Made by a program: the position numbers and the translations under genes. A DNA stretch of 64,000 bases from Cytophagales bacterium (GTDB lineage: Bacteria; Bacteroidota; Bacteroidia; Cytophagales; Cyclobacteriaceae): contig JADBYQ010000005.1 in NCBI GenBank assembly GCA_020402945.1, positions 28,575 to 92,574 on the forward strand. The letters run 5' to 3'. Shown piece after piece: positions 34,139-44,460 of this stretch (within the stretch, counting starts at the first letter, position 1; each line of letters starts with the position of its first letter). The notes under the pieces were generated by a model. That model was not told the DNA's origin and ran no database searches. It worked only from the letters and a program-made list of their open reading frames with translations.

Positions 34139-34307
34139 TGTTTGAAGTTCTTGCACCAGCCAAGAATGGCTTTAGAACGCCCGTTGGGCTTTCCCTCATT
34201 TATAATACCACACATTCTCAAATATTTCGGTGAGGAAACTGCTGTTTAACCACGGATAACCTTAATTTCTCAGCACAAAGCCCTAATTCCCCAGCCCAAA
34301 ATGCCTA

Positions 34308-34337
34308 TTGACCAATGCCTAAGTTCTTCTATATTTG
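34308..34337 (+). promoter_or_regulatory. Promoter of hppA
   Basis: TTG (34308-34310), 19-base spacer, TATATTTG (34330-34337), a perfect -7 match. The 57-base leader contains a GCCCT...AGGGGC hairpin. The rest of the 472-base gap from 33923 holds only the gene fragment above. Confidence 0.65.
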
Positions 34338-34394
34338 CGGAACTTTTTTTAGCCCTTCCAACGAGGGGCGTGAATCTTAAACCTTAAAACCTGT

Positions 34395-36692
34395 ATGCTA
34401 AATCAATTGTTGTATGCGCTGCCCTTCTTCGGTGTTCTGGGCTTATTGTATGTTGTTTGGAAAAGTGCCTGGGTGGCTAATCAAGATGCCGGCACCGACA
34501 AAATGAAGAAAATTGCCGGCCACATTGCCGAGGGCGCTATGGCCTTTTTAAAAGCCGAGTATAAGGTGCTCGTTGTTTTTGTGGCTTGTGTGGCGGTTCT
34601 TTTGGCTGTAACAGCCAATGGCACAACCTCTTCATGGTTAGTAGGTGTATCTTTTGTTCTTGGGGCATTCAGCTCTGCGCTCGCAGGTTTCATTGGCATG
34701 CGGGTGGCTACCAAAGCAAACGTACGCACGACCAACGCAGCTCGGAAAAGTTTGGGCAAAGCCCTGGAGATTGCTTTCGTAGGCGGCTCGGTCATGGGCA
34801 TGGGTGTGGTTGGTATTGGTGTACTTGGGCTTAGTATTCTTTTGATTGTATATGGAAATATGTTTGGTTTGGATACCCAAGACAATGTTACAAGGGTAAT
34901 CACTATCATAACAGGGTTTTCATTTGGTGCATCTTCCATCGCTTTGTTTGCACGTGTGGGTGGCGGTATTTACACAAAAGCTGCCGATGTTGGCGCTGAC
35001 TTAGTAGGTAAAGTTGAAGCTGGTATTCCTGAAGATCACCCATTGAACCCTGCAACGATTGCCGATAACGTGGGTGATAACGTAGGTGACGTGGCTGGTA
35101 TGGGAGCCGATTTGTTTGAGTCGTATGTAGGTTCTATTGTGGGTACGATGGTATTAGGTGCTGCGTTTATGGTACCGGGTTTTAGCGATAATTTCAATGG
35201 CCTTTCCGCTGTGTTGCTTCCCTTAGTGCTGGCTGGAGTTGGTATCATTATGTCATTTGTTGGAACATTCTTCGTGAAAGTAAAAGAAGGTGGTGATCCA
35301 CAAAGAGCTTTGAATATGGGCGAGTTTTCTTCATCCATTGTCATGATCATCGCTTCGTATTTCATCATCACTTGGATGCTTCCAGCAGAGTGGACGTACA
35401 ATGACTTGTTGTACAGAGATGATGCTGGCAATCCTACTGTTCGTGTAATGACTTCATTGGGTGTGTTCTGGGCAACCATCATCGGCCTTGTGGGCGGTGT
35501 GTTGGTTGGTTTGATTACTGAATATTATACTGCCATGGGCAAGAAGCCTGTGCTTTCTATTGTCAGACAATCTTCTACTGGTGCTGCGACAAACATCATC
35601 GCTGGTCTAGGCGTAGGTATGATGTCAACCATGCTACCTACATTGGTGATTGCTTTTTCTATCATCGGTGCATTCTATTTTGGAGGGTTATATGGAATTG
35701 CGATTGCTGCTGTTGGTATGCTATCCAATTTAGGTATTCAATTGGCAGTAGATGCATACGGACCAATTTCTGACAATGCAGGTGGTATTGCAGAAATGTC
35801 TGAGCTTCCCAAAGAAGTTCGGCAACGCACTGATAAATTAGATGCGGTAGGTAACACTACAGCTGCTATTGGTAAAGGTTTTGCGATTGCATCAGCAGCA
35901 CTTACCGCATTGGCTTTATTCGGTGCATTCATGACTACTGCTCAAATCCATGCGATTGATGTATCGAAGGCAAATGTGATGGCAGGTTTATTCATCGGAG
36001 GTATGCTTCCATTTGTATTCTCTGCGATGGCAATGGGCGCAGTAGGCCGTGCAGCGATGGCGATGATCGAAGAAGTGAGAAGACAATTCAACGACATTCC
36101 TGCTTTGAAGGCAGCCTTGGCAGCCATGAAGAGAAATGGCGATAAAGAAATGAAAGATTGGTCAGCGGACGATCAAAAGATATTTCATGATGCAGATGGT
36201 TCTGCAGAGTATGGTAAGTGCGTAGAAATTTCTACAAAGGCAGCGTTAAAAGAAATGGTTCTTCCCGGCTTGATGGCAGTAATTGTGCCTGTAATTATTG
36301 CTTTCCTTCCTGGTTTTGGCGTAGAAGCCCTTGGCGGGATGTTGGCAGGTGTTACAGTTTCTGGTGTATTGATGGCGATCTTCCAATCAAACGCTGGTGG
36401 TGCTTGGGATAACGCCAAGAAAAGCTTTGAAGAAGGCGTAGAGATCAATGGGCAGATGTACTACAAGAAATCAGAGCCACACAAGGCCGCAGTAACTGGC
36501 GATACGGTCGGTGATCCATTCAAAGACACCTCTGGGCCTTCCTTGAACATTTTGATTAAGTTGATGTCTATTGTGGCATTGGTAATTGCTCCACTTTTGG
36601 TTTCTGATGTGAAGAAAGAGGTGAAGATAGAAGTGAAGCCTACGATTGAATCGGTAACTCCGGTTGCTGAAACACAACAAGCAGCCCATTAA
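34395..36692 (+). CDS. hppA: Membrane-bound ion-translocating pyrophosphatase
   Basis: 765 residues with about 16 membrane helices. The substrate-binding signature [19 protein letters not shown] (about 199-217) and the [19 protein letters not shown] loop are intact. The K+-dependence position in [12 protein letters not shown] is Ala rather than Lys, which in this family indicates potassium-dependent activity. It couples pyrophosphate hydrolysis to Na+ or H+ export; K+-dependent bacterial forms are often sodium pumps, but the ion cannot be decided by eye. The C-terminus has a non-membrane tail. Confidence 0.95.
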   Translation: MLNQLLYALPFFGVLGLLYVVWKSAWVANQDAGTDKMKKIAGHIAEGAMAFLKAEYKVLVVFVACVAVLLAVTANGTTSSWLVGVSFVLGAFSSALAGFIGMRVATKANVRTTNAARKSLGKALEIAFVGGSVMGMGVVGIGVLGLSILLIVYGNMFGLDTQDNVTRVITIITGFSFGASSIALFARVGGGIYTKAADVGADLVGKVEAGIPEDHPLNPATIADNVGDNVGDVAGMGADLFESYVGSIVGTMVLGAAFMVPGFSDNFNGLSAVLLPLVLAGVGIIMSFVGTFFVKVKEGGDPQRALNMGEFSSSIVMIIASYFIITWMLPAEWTYNDLLYRDDAGNPTVRVMTSLGVFWATIIGLVGGVLVGLITEYYTAMGKKPVLSIVRQSSTGAATNIIAGLGVGMMSTMLPTLVIAFSIIGAFYFGGLYGIAIAAVGMLSNLGIQLAVDAYGPISDNAGGIAEMSELPKEVRQRTDKLDAVGNTTAAIGKGFAIASAALTALALFGAFMTTAQIHAIDVSKANVMAGLFIGGMLPFVFSAMAMGAVGRAAMAMIEEVRRQFNDIPALKAALAAMKRNGDKEMKDWSADDQKIFHDADGSAEYGKCVEISTKAALKEMVLPGLMAVIVPVIIAFLPGFGVEALGGMLAGVTVSGVLMAIFQSNAGGAWDNAKKSFEEGVEINGQMYYKKSEPHKAAVTGDTVGDPFKDTSGPSLNILIKLMSIVALVIAPLLVSDVKKEVKIEVKPTIESVTPVAETQQAAH

Positions 36693-36710
36693 ATTTTATT
36701 TCAAATTCCA

Positions 36711-36737
36711 AAAAGCCCTGCCTCGGCAGGGCTTTTT
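36711..36737 (+). terminator. Intrinsic terminator after hppA
   Basis: Perfect 12-base stem AAAAGCCCTGCC / GGCAGGGCTTTT with a very tight loop, ending in a five-T run. Confidence 0.9.
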
Positions 36738-36790
36738 GCTTTTGTAAAAGTTGATCCAGTTGGTACCTTTAGGCCAGATCAATCAGTATT

Positions 36791-37228
36791 ATGCCTGCTA
36801 GACTATTTACCTCAGCCCTTTTTTGCTTGGTGTTTACGCAATTCGCATCGGCTCAAACCTCCATTCTTGGAACCTGGAAATCCATTGATGACAAAACAGG
36901 CGAAGCCAAATCGATTGTTGAAATCTATGAGCGAGGATCTAAGATTTATGGAAAAATCATAAAAATATTTCCCCAGAAAGGTGTCACAGATCCGATTTGT
37001 ACAAAATGCCCAAAAAACGATCCTCGATTCAACAAGAAAATTCTTGGAATGGAGATAATCAAAGAACTTGTCCCTGATGGAAATGAGTTTGAAGGGGGGG
37101 ATATCCTCGACCCTGAAGTTGGGAAAGTTTACAGTTGCAAACTTTGGCTTGAAGGGGGACAGCTAAAAGTTCGAGGTTACTTAGGCCCGTTTTATCGTAC
37201 CCAGACTTGGGAAAAAACAACTCCCTGA
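36791..37228 (+). CDS. DUF2147 exported protein
   Basis: 145 residues with a signal peptide ending FASAQ (about residue 22). The mature sequence TSILGTWKSIDDKTGEAKSIVEIYE matches the DUF2147 pattern, a lipocalin-like eight-strand barrel; a CTKC pair lies at about 75-78. In Bacteroidota it is common and its function is unknown. Confidence 0.85.
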   Translation: MPARLFTSALFCLVFTQFASAQTSILGTWKSIDDKTGEAKSIVEIYERGSKIYGKIIKIFPQKGVTDPICTKCPKNDPRFNKKILGMEIIKELVPDGNEFEGGDILDPEVGKVYSCKLWLEGGQLKVRGYLGPFYRTQTWEKTTP

Positions 37229-37299
37229 GCAACTCAACCTAAAAAGAAAGAACTTTAACTTAAATTACCACCCGCAATATTAATTAACGGTTACCAATA

Positions 37300-37872
37300 G
37301 TGGCACTACGTGTATTTAAATCCAGTTCTGAGTTAGATGAGAAGGAAATCTTCGAACGGATCACCAAAGGGGACGAAAAAGCTCTAGAACTGATCTACAA
37401 GAAGTACTACCGAATGATGACCAAATTGGTTGTCACCAATAGTGGAACGGAAGAGGAAGCCAGAGACGTTTACCAGGACGCGTTGGTGGTGTTTTGGCAA
37501 AAGGCCAGATCGGGTAATCTGATCCTGACATCCAAAATGAGCACTTTTATCTATAGCATCTGTCAGAATCTATGGAGAAAAGAGTTGGATAGAAAAAAGC
37601 GACTTTCCAATGAGCAAAAGGATACCCCTACCACTATGGACATGGATAGTCTGGAAAGGGAGAAAATAGTAGCGAAGTGCCTTGATCAGTTGGGGGAAAC
37701 GTGTAGAAAGGTGTTGATGTATTATTATTTTGATGAAATGTCGATGCAGGAAATAGCGGAAAAGTTGGGGTTTGCTAACACCGATACCGCCAAGACCAAA
37801 AAATATAAGTGCAAACAAAAATTAGACGAACTAGTAAAAGCTCAGTATTCTGAGCAGGATTTTTTAGACTAA
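37300..37872 (+). CDS. ECF-type RNA polymerase sigma factor
   Basis: 190 residues. Region 2 at about 26-95 (LELIYKKYYRMMTKLVV, DVYQDALVVFWQ, STFIYSICQNLW) and region 4 at about 125-180 (GETCRKVLMYYYFDEMSMQEIAEKLGF). Start GTG at 37300. A single-pass membrane protein follows six bases after its stop, as in the other two ECF loci. Confidence 0.92.
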   Translation: MALRVFKSSSELDEKEIFERITKGDEKALELIYKKYYRMMTKLVVTNSGTEEEARDVYQDALVVFWQKARSGNLILTSKMSTFIYSICQNLWRKELDRKKRLSNEQKDTPTTMDMDSLEREKIVAKCLDQLGETCRKVLMYYYFDEMSMQEIAEKLGFANTDTAKTKKYKCKQKLDELVKAQYSEQDFLD

Positions 37873-37878
37873 CAGATC

Positions 37879-38736
37879 ATGAACAATTTTGAGTTAATAG
37901 ATGACTATTTGACCAACCGCCTAACTGGCGAGGGGAAAATAGCTTTTGAAAAACAGGTGGAGGCTGATCCATCATTAAAGGCTGACCTTCAGTTGCAAAA
38001 GGTAATCTTGGAAAGCGTAAAGAAGGCACGTGCTGCAGAATTGAAAACGATGCTTCAATACGTACCCGTGGGCGGAAGTACAGGGATCGCACAATTTTCA
38101 GTTATGAAAATGGTAGCAGGAATCATTGGTGCCGGTCTTCTTCTAGCTGCGTTGAACTACTATTTTAGCAATACAGGTGATAACGGGCCAAATATGTCCA
38201 CTTCAATGGAAGACTCCATCAAAAAAGTAAACCCGAATGACTTCGAACCACTAGAAGAGCCGTTGGAGAGAACACCGAAAGAAGAGAAAAAGGTTGAGCA
38301 ACAAACCAAATCGGAAACCAAGCCATCGGTAAAGCCGACAGAAAGTCCTGTTAAGGATGCCACCCATGCCATAAAACCGAAAATGGATTTAGTTGATCCA
38401 ACCAAAGATATGGTAGAAGGTGACTCGCGCCCCTTAGTAAGTCAACAAACGGCCAAAACACCCATGAGCATTTCGCATATTAAAGTGGACGTGTTACCGG
38501 ACGACAAAAAGCACGCTTTTCACTACGAATTTTCAGGTGGAAAGTTGCTTTTGTATGGACCCTTTGATAAGTCGTTGTATGAGATATTAGAAATAAACGG
38601 TGAAGCAAAAAGTGTATTTATGTTCTATCAAGGGCAGTATTATTTGCTCGATGAGAAGCAAACCAAAGCCGCACCTTTGCAACCTATTACTGATCCTGAG
38701 TTGATTTCCAAGTTAAAAGAATATAGAGGTAGGTAG
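37879..38736 (+). CDS. Single-pass membrane protein, possible anti-sigma factor
   Basis: 285 residues. The N-terminal 60 residues (DDYLTNRLTGEGKIAFEKQVEADPSLKADL) match the pattern seen in membrane-linked regulators paired with sigma factors; one transmembrane helix at about 76-95; then a long Lys/Glu/Pro-rich linker and a folded C-terminal domain outside. It lacks the HxxxCxxC zinc motif. Role inferred from position and topology. Confidence 0.75.
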   Translation: MNNFELIDDYLTNRLTGEGKIAFEKQVEADPSLKADLQLQKVILESVKKARAAELKTMLQYVPVGGSTGIAQFSVMKMVAGIIGAGLLLAALNYYFSNTGDNGPNMSTSMEDSIKKVNPNDFEPLEEPLERTPKEEKKVEQQTKSETKPSVKPTESPVKDATHAIKPKMDLVDPTKDMVEGDSRPLVSQQTAKTPMSISHIKVDVLPDDKKHAFHYEFSGGKLLLYGPFDKSLYEILEINGEAKSVFMFYQGQYYLLDEKQTKAAPLQPITDPELISKLKEYRGR

Positions 38737-38758
38737 TGAGTTTTAGTAGTTGAGTTTT

Positions 38759-38790
38759 GAAACACCCTCCAATCGAGGGTGTTTCTTTTT
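38759..38790 (+). terminator. Intrinsic terminator between ECF operon and ftsX
   Basis: Perfect 11-base stem GAAACACCCTC / GAGGGTGTTTC with loop CAATC and five T residues. It lies just before the ftsX promoter region, separating the operons. Confidence 0.9.
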
Positions 38791-38811
38791 ATCCGCTATA
38801 TTTGTGGCTTT

Positions 38812-39711
38812 ATGAGTGAAATCTCAAAGCACAAGTATAAAAAGAAGAAGCTGGGTACCTACCCCTACCTAAGTGTAGTGTTTAGTATCACCCTAGCCCT
38901 TTTTGCTATTGGTGTGTTTGGCACTCTGGTGATCTACTCTAGCGAACTTGAAAATGTAGTTCGGGATAATGTAAAGGTTCAGGTTTATTTGAAAAACCAA
39001 CTTTCAAAGGAGCAAACCGATAAAATTGAAAGGCAGCTACAAGCCAAGAACTTCGTCAAAAAGGGTGGCAACGAAGGAGCTATCCAATTCGTATCTAAAG
39101 AAACAGCGGCCAAACAATTCATCAAAGAGACAGGCGAAGACTTTAAACGGTTTCTGGGAGAAAATCCACTTCGGAATGCTTTCTTGGTGAAAATTGACCC
39201 CGCTTATCACGATAAATCCAGCTTGACGAAAATAAAGGTTGAAATAGAAAAAATCCCTGGTGTATTTCAAACTTATTATGTGGAAAACGTCATTGAGTCA
39301 ATCAATCAAAATGTTGCAAAGATTGGGCTAGTGCTGATGGGATTGGTTGCTATCTTGTTGGTGACTGTTGTTCTTCTCATTAACAATACGGTGCGACTAG
39401 CACTTTTTTCACAGCGATTCATTATCCGCAGCATGCAATTGGTGGGAGCCAAACGATGGTTTATTCAACGCCCTTTTCTTTTTCAGGCGATGTGGCACGG
39501 TGCCTTGGCTGGCTTACTTTCTTGCGGCTTGTTATATGCCGTTGTTTCATTTGCAACCACAAAAATTGAGGACTTAGCTCTCATTCAGAATACGCAACGG
39601 CTCTACCTGCTCGCAGGGTCGCTTTTGATTACAGGTATTGTGGTGGCAACTATGAGCACCTATCGGGCAGTAGGTAAATATTTACGATTATCACTAGACG
39701 AATTATTTTAA
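38812..39711 (+). CDS. ftsX: Cell division protein FtsX
   Basis: 299 residues from ATG 38812, chosen because a longer frame would start inside the terminator hairpin and a TATATTTG -7 box (38797-38804) lies just upstream. Four membrane segments: one near the N-terminus (YLSVVFSITLALFAIGVFGTL) and three in the C-terminal half, with a large extracytoplasmic loop between (VQVYLKNQLSKEQTDK). FtsX with FtsE controls periplasmic peptidoglycan hydrolases at division. No ftsE is adjacent, usual for Bacteroidota. It heads a cluster with DUF3098, uppP, truB and ribF. Confidence 0.93.
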   Translation: MSEISKHKYKKKKLGTYPYLSVVFSITLALFAIGVFGTLVIYSSELENVVRDNVKVQVYLKNQLSKEQTDKIERQLQAKNFVKKGGNEGAIQFVSKETAAKQFIKETGEDFKRFLGENPLRNAFLVKIDPAYHDKSSLTKIKVEIEKIPGVFQTYYVENVIESINQNVAKIGLVLMGLVAILLVTVVLLINNTVRLALFSQRFIIRSMQLVGAKRWFIQRPFLFQAMWHGALAGLLSCGLLYAVVSFATTKIEDLALIQNTQRLYLLAGSLLITGIVVATMSTYRAVGKYLRLSLDELF

Positions 39712-39715
39712 CGCG

Positions 39716-39922
39716 ATGAACAAACTTGCTTTTGGAAAGAAGAACTACCAATTAATGATAATTGGAATTATCACATTGGTTATTGGTTTCACCATTATGT
39801 CAATGGATAAAGAACCATATGGCTTTGGCTTTCTAGGACTTACTCTCGGACCCTTAATTGTGATTGCTGGTTTCATTGTCGAGATCGCAGCGATCGTACA
39901 TACGCCCAAAGAGAAAAAGTAA
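39716..39922 (+). CDS. DUF3098 small membrane protein
   Basis: 68 residues with two membrane segments and the conserved N-terminus [15 protein letters not shown] and MDKEPYGFG. Found between FtsX and UppP in most Bacteroidota. Role unknown. Confidence 0.88.
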   Translation: MNKLAFGKKNYQLMIIGIITLVIGFTIMSMDKEPYGFGFLGLTLGPLIVIAGFIVEIAAIVHTPKEKK

Positions 39923-39927
39923 ACTTC

Positions 39928-40722
39928 ATGTCAGTTATTGAGGCCATCATCCTTGCCATTGTGGAAGGACTCACAGAGTATTTGCCTGTGTCTTCTACCG
40001 GACATATGATTATCGCCTCTTCTCTAATGGGGATGAGTTCAAGCCCATTTGTAAAGACATTTACAGTAGCCATTCAACTTGGAGCAATTCTATCCGTAGT
40101 CGTTCTCTATTGGAAAAGGTTTTTCCAAACGATGGATTTCTACTTCAAGCTATTTGTAGCTTTTTTGCCAGCGATGGTCATAGGGCTATTGCTAAACGAT
40201 TTTATCGATCAACTACTGGAACGAGTGGAAGTCGTGGCGGTGATGCTGATTCTGGGGGGGATCGTCTTTTTGGTTGTTGATAAGCTATTCCAAAAAAATG
40301 AAGAAGAGGGTTTATCGTCAATATCCTACCCCACCGCTTTTAAAATTGGAATGTTCCAGACGATTGCGATGATTCCGGGAGTATCTCGCTCGGCAGCGAC
40401 TATATTAGGTGGACTCACACAGCAGCTCACAAAGAAAATGGCTGCGGAGTTTTCTTTTTTTCTGGCCGTACCCACTATGTTTGCCGCCACCGCCTACAAG
40501 CTTTTGAAATTCTATAAGGAAGGAAATGCGTTTGGCCAACAGGAATTAATGTTGCTTTTAGTTGGAAATCTGGTTGCGTTTATCGTTGGAATGATTGCCA
40601 TTAAATCGTTCATCAATTTCTTGACGAAGCATGGATTCAAAGTATTTGGCTATTATCGGATTGTACTTGGGCTAATCATCTTGATGCTGTACGTAATGGG
40701 CATCCCATTATCCATAGTCTAA
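39928..40722 (+). CDS. uppP: Undecaprenyl-diphosphate phosphatase
   Basis: 264 residues, about eight membrane segments. The two signature sequences [14 protein letters not shown] (13-26) and [10 protein letters not shown] (about 148-157) supply the catalytic Glu, Ser and Arg of the BacA/UppP family. It regenerates undecaprenyl phosphate for cell-wall synthesis. The stop overlaps the truB start by one base. Confidence 0.95.
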   Translation: MSVIEAIILAIVEGLTEYLPVSSTGHMIIASSLMGMSSSPFVKTFTVAIQLGAILSVVVLYWKRFFQTMDFYFKLFVAFLPAMVIGLLLNDFIDQLLERVEVVAVMLILGGIVFLVVDKLFQKNEEEGLSSISYPTAFKIGMFQTIAMIPGVSRSAATILGGLTQQLTKKMAAEFSFFLAVPTMFAATAYKLLKFYKEGNAFGQQELMLLLVGNLVAFIVGMIAIKSFINFLTKHGFKVFGYYRIVLGLIILMLYVMGIPLSIV

Positions 40723-41375
40723 TGGAAGTCACAGAAGGAAGACTCTTACTGATCAATAAACCCTTGAACTGGACATCATTCGATGTAGTGAATAAACTTA
40801 GGTATAAACTAAAAACAAAAAAAATTGGCCATGCCGGAACTCTCGATCCTTTGGCCACGGGGCTATTGATCATTTGTACTGGTAAAATGACCAAGCAAAT
40901 TGATGGCTACCAAGCGAAGGAAAAGGAATACACGGGGCATTTTGTCATCGGCCAAACAACGCCCTCCCATGACTTAGAGACGGAAGTTTCTCAACCCACG
41001 GATGTTTCATCAGTAACAGACGAGCAATTGATTAGCGAAGCCAAAAAATTCATCGGAGAGATTCAACAAATACCACCACTTCATTCCGCCATTAAAGTGG
41101 ATGGCAAACGTGCGTACAAACTCGCCCGTCAGGGAAGCGATTTAGAACTCAAACCACGCACAGTAACCGTTTCTACATTTGAGATAATTTCGATCCAAAA
41201 ACCAATAGTTACCTTTCGAATTGTTTGTTCCAAAGGGACATACATTCGTAGCTTAGCCCGCGATTTTGGCAATGCTGTTGGCACTGGTGCTTATCTTGGC
41301 TCGCTTTGCAGGACAAGAATTGGGGACTTTTTATTAAGCGATGCCAAAATACTCGACCAAATTGAGCCGGTTTAG
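40722..41375 (+). CDS. truB: tRNA pseudouridine(55) synthase
   Basis: 217 residues, catalytic domain only (shorter than E. coli TruB, without the PUA domain). Catalytic Asp 42 lies in HAGTLDPLATGLL. Modifies U55 in the T-loop of tRNAs. Overlaps uppP by one base and precedes ribF by two bases. Confidence 0.95.
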   Translation: MEVTEGRLLLINKPLNWTSFDVVNKLRYKLKTKKIGHAGTLDPLATGLLIICTGKMTKQIDGYQAKEKEYTGHFVIGQTTPSHDLETEVSQPTDVSSVTDEQLISEAKKFIGEIQQIPPLHSAIKVDGKRAYKLARQGSDLELKPRTVTVSTFEIISIQKPIVTFRIVCSKGTYIRSLARDFGNAVGTGAYLGSLCRTRIGDFLLSDAKILDQIEPV

Positions 41376-41377
41376 TA

Positions 41378-42316
41378 ATGAAAATCTACTACAGCCTCGA
41401 AGATTTTTCAAAACTCACCAATGGTGTGGTAACCAGCGGAACTTTTGACGGTGTTCATCTTGGGCACCAAAAAATCATTCGCAGGCTCAAAGAAGTTGCC
41501 GAAAAAAGCAAAGGAGAGACAGTGGTAATTACGTTTTGGCCACACCCTCGATTGATCCTAAAACCCGCAGATGATTCGTTGAAGCTTCTTAACACATTTG
41601 AAGAGAAGGCCGCGCTACTCAAAGAGCAGGGCATCCAACATCTATTACGAATTCCCTTCACCAAAGAGTTTTCTCAAATTACATCCCAGCAATTCATAAA
41701 CTCTGTGTTAGTGAATACGATCGGCACCAAAAAATTAGTAATAGGGTATGATCACCGCTTTGGCAACAACAGAGAGGGCAGCTTTGAACAGTTGAAAATC
41801 AGTGGCCCCAACTTTGGTTTTGAGGTAGAAGAAATAGAGCGACAAGACATTGATCATGTTGCGGTGAGTTCATCCAAAATTAGAAAGGCGTTGGAAGAAG
41901 CGGATCTCGCAAGTGCCACACACCTTTTAGGTCGCCCCTACTCTATTAGTGGGCAAGTCGTTCGCGGAGATAAACTAGGGAGAGTACTCGGCTATCCTAC
42001 AGCGAATATTGATGTAGACTCTCGACTAAAGTTAATACCAGCAGATGGTATTTACGCAGTAACTGTACAACACGAACACCAGGTATTGAAAGGAATGCTA
42101 TATATCGGTAACCGTCCAACCATCAATGGCACTAAAAAAGTTATTGAAGTAAACATCTTTGACTTCAATAAAGAGATTTATGGAGAGACCTTAACGGTCG
42201 CGTTTCACCAGTTGATTCGAACGGATACGAAGTTTGGTGATTTAGAGGGATTAAGAAATCAGCTGCATCAAGACAAAAAGGATGCATTAGCCATTTTACA
42301 ACGCATACCTATTTGA
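41378..42316 (+). CDS. ribF: Bifunctional riboflavin kinase / FAD synthetase
   Basis: 312 residues. N-terminal nucleotidyltransferase (GTFDGVHLGHQKII near residue 22, and SSKIRKAL) and C-terminal riboflavin kinase (GRVLGYPTANI, GMLYIGNRPT). Converts riboflavin to FMN and FAD. Last gene of the ftsX-DUF3098-uppP-truB-ribF cluster, convergent with the antiporter gene. Confidence 0.95.
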   Translation: MKIYYSLEDFSKLTNGVVTSGTFDGVHLGHQKIIRRLKEVAEKSKGETVVITFWPHPRLILKPADDSLKLLNTFEEKAALLKEQGIQHLLRIPFTKEFSQITSQQFINSVLVNTIGTKKLVIGYDHRFGNNREGSFEQLKISGPNFGFEVEEIERQDIDHVAVSSSKIRKALEEADLASATHLLGRPYSISGQVVRGDKLGRVLGYPTANIDVDSRLKLIPADGIYAVTVQHEHQVLKGMLYIGNRPTINGTKKVIEVNIFDFNKEIYGETLTVAFHQLIRTDTKFGDLEGLRNQLHQDKKDALAILQRIPI

Positions 42317-42318
42317 TG

Positions 42319-43908
42319 CTACGCTTCAGCTACTTCCAATTCTAGCCGGGCCTCCTCCAGGTCAAGCTCACGTTCAATCTTTCGCAGCGCATCATCTCCA
42401 ATTTTTTGGGCTTGGTACAACAAATCAAGAGCCACCCGCTCTTGCTTTATTAACTCATGCTGGATGCGATGAAACTCCCCAATTTGCTTTTCTGTGAGGC
42501 GATTGGAATCGTCCTTGCGTAATCGTTGGATACGGATCTCATATTTAGCTTTGATCTGTGCCAGCACCACATCGTCCAACGCAAGTGAATAATTCTCTTC
42601 GATGTGCTCTATCACAGAGGATGCAATTTGATGACGAATAGCATCTTCTTCCTTTCTAGTACCTACATCTCCTTTCACTCCCAACTTTCTCACTAAGATG
42701 GGGAGTGTCATCCCTTGGAAAACCAACGTAGAAAAAATTACGGCAAACGTCAGAAAAATAATCAAGTCCCTATTGGGAAAAGGCGTGGTTTCCTGTATCA
42801 TTAATGGAAGAGCCATCGCGGCTGCCAATGAGACAACTCCTCGCATTCCAGACCACGCTACGATGGAAACATTTCGCCCACTAAACTCTGTCTCACGTCT
42901 GCGAACACCGGCACTAAGTCTAGGCAAATACGCAGCAGGAAAAACCCAAACTATGCGCGCGACAATTGTGGCAGCGCTAACCAGGAAACCGTACCACAAC
43001 AACGTGCTGAATGAGTGCTCCTGGATATGAGCCAATACGGTTTTTAGTTGTAGTCCGATTAAGATAAAGATGATGCCATTCAAAATAAAGTTCACCGTGT
43101 CCCAGGTCGAGTTTGCTTGAAGCCGGGACTGGTGACTAAATATTTTTGATGACCGTTGGCTAAGAAATAGTCCGCAGGCAACCACGGCCAACACACCCGA
43201 AACATGAATTTGCTCTGCAAATAAATAGGCGATATAAGGCGTAATAAACGTGAGCGTAGTATCTGTGGTGGGGTTATCTGGTGTAATCCTGTGTATCCAA
43301 AAAAGCAGTTGCCCAACAATTAACCCGATAATAATTCCAACCCCAGCGACATAGAAAAAATTAATACTTGCCAACCAAAAGATAAATGTACCTGTGGCAG
43401 TTGCCGCAATTGCATAACGCATAGCAATAAGTCCTGTCGCATCGTTCACTAAACTTTCTCCTTCCAAAATGGTTATCAATCGTTTTGGCACACCCAGCCC
43501 TTTGGTTGCGGCAGTAGCGGCTACCGCATCGGGTGGTGAAACAATTGCGCCCAAGACAAACGATTCTGGCCAGCCAAAGCCGGGAATCAGATAGTGCGCA
43601 ACACAAGCAATGGCGGTAGTCGTGAACAATACACAACCAACAGCAAGTAAGGAGATGGCTCGTCTGGCTTTCTTAAAGTCAGTCCATGAAGTCGTCCACG
43701 CAGCCGCATAAAGAGCGGGAGGTAAAAAGATGAGGAATACCACATCTGGATTTAACTCAACAACAGGTAATTGAGGAATAAGGCTGATACCAATTCCTGC
43801 CAAAACGAGCAGCACCGGGTAAGGTATTTTAACACGATCTGTCACCTCCGCCAGTGCTGTTACCACCGCCAAAAGAAGAATGATGACGGTAATTTCTTCT
43901 AACTCCAT
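42319..43908 (-). CDS. Na+/H+ antiporter, CPA1/NhaP type
   Basis: 529 residues with about 12 membrane segments and a charged C-terminal helix bundle (about 410-529). CPA1 markers are LGAIVSPPDAVAATA and LEGESLVNDATGLI (the Asp/Asn pair that carries the ion) and AWSGMRGVVSLAAAM. It exchanges Na+ or K+ for H+ across the inner membrane. Ends two bases from ribF, so the two are tightly convergent. Confidence 0.92.
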   Translation of the reverse strand: MELEEITVIILLLAVVTALAEVTDRVKIPYPVLLVLAGIGISLIPQLPVVELNPDVVFLIFLPPALYAAAWTTSWTDFKKARRAISLLAVGCVLFTTTAIACVAHYLIPGFGWPESFVLGAIVSPPDAVAATAATKGLGVPKRLITILEGESLVNDATGLIAMRYAIAATATGTFIFWLASINFFYVAGVGIIIGLIVGQLLFWIHRITPDNPTTDTTLTFITPYIAYLFAEQIHVSGVLAVVACGLFLSQRSSKIFSHQSRLQANSTWDTVNFILNGIIFILIGLQLKTVLAHIQEHSFSTLLWYGFLVSAATIVARIVWVFPAAYLPRLSAGVRRRETEFSGRNVSIVAWSGMRGVVSLAAAMALPLMIQETTPFPNRDLIIFLTFAVIFSTLVFQGMTLPILVRKLGVKGDVGTRKEEDAIRHQIASSVIEHIEENYSLALDDVVLAQIKAKYEIRIQRLRKDDSNRLTEKQIGEFHRIQHELIKQERVALDLLYQAQKIGDDALRKIERELDLEEARLELEVAEA

Positions 43909-43938
43909 GAAACCAACTACTTAATTGACACTTACGGT

Positions 43939-43970
43939 CAAATTAAAAGCTATTTATCGTGTCTGCAAAA
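43939..43970 (-). promoter_or_regulatory. Promoter of the antiporter gene
   Basis: Minus strand TTTTG (43970-43966), 19-base spacer, TTAATTTG (43946-43939), one mismatch from TAnnTTTG, about 30 bases before the start codon. Confidence 0.5.
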
Positions 43971-44049
43971 CAAAATAGATTCGACAATTTAGCTAAACCT
44001 TACCAAACCCACGAACCTTTTTTCAAAACACTTGTTTTATCTTTACTTG

Positions 44050-44460
44050 ATGAAAATCTCTATTTCCCGAAAGGAACATTTTAACGCTGCCCACCGACTG
44101 TTTAATCCCAATTGGAGTAACGAAAAAAATGATGCTGTATTTGGTAAGTGTAACAACCCCAATTATCATGGCCACAACTATGAAGTCATCGTTACGCTTG
44201 TAGGTGAAGCCGATCCGGAAACCGGATATTTGTTTGACATGAAAATATTGAGTGATCTGATTAAAGAAAACGTGCTGAATCATTTTGACCATAAAAACCT
44301 TAACTTAGATACAGTTTACTTCAAGGACTTGAACCCAACAGCGGAAAACATCGCAGTAGTCATTTGGAAGATACTGAGACAAAAAATTGATAACCGATTC
44401 GAGCTTAAAATAAAACTGTATGAGACAGAAAGAAATTTCGTTGAATATCCTGCCCATTAA
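44050..44460 (+). CDS. 6-pyruvoyl-tetrahydropterin synthase-like protein (PTPS-II pattern)
   Basis: 136 residues. Zinc ligands His 15 (FNAAHRL), His 40 and His 42 (NYHGHNY); the catalytic cysteine is Cys 34 with spacing CxxxxxHGH (GKCNNPNYHGH), identical to animal PTPS and different from the CxxxHGH of queuosine enzyme QueD. Downstream HFDHKNLN and PTAENIAVVIW complete the family pattern. It probably makes 6-pyruvoyl tetrahydropterin for tetrahydrobiopterin-like cofactors. ATG 44050 chosen over an upstream start with no conserved sequence. Overlaps folE by 41 bases. Confidence 0.9.
   Translation: MKISISRKEHFNAAHRLFNPNWSNEKNDAVFGKCNNPNYHGHNYEVIVTLVGEADPETGYLFDMKILSDLIKENVLNHFDHKNLNLDTVYFKDLNPTAENIAVVIWKILRQKIDNRFELKIKLYETERNFVEYPAH

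Noticed and set aside
33865..34221. 118-codon minus-strand ORF between DUF5615 and hppA
   Set aside because: It overlaps the end of the DUF5615 gene and the plus-strand gene fragment, has no signal of protein conservation and no promoter.
34481..36448. Several long minus-strand ORFs opposite hppA
   Set aside because: They are mirrors of the codon bias of the strong hppA coding frame on the plus strand.
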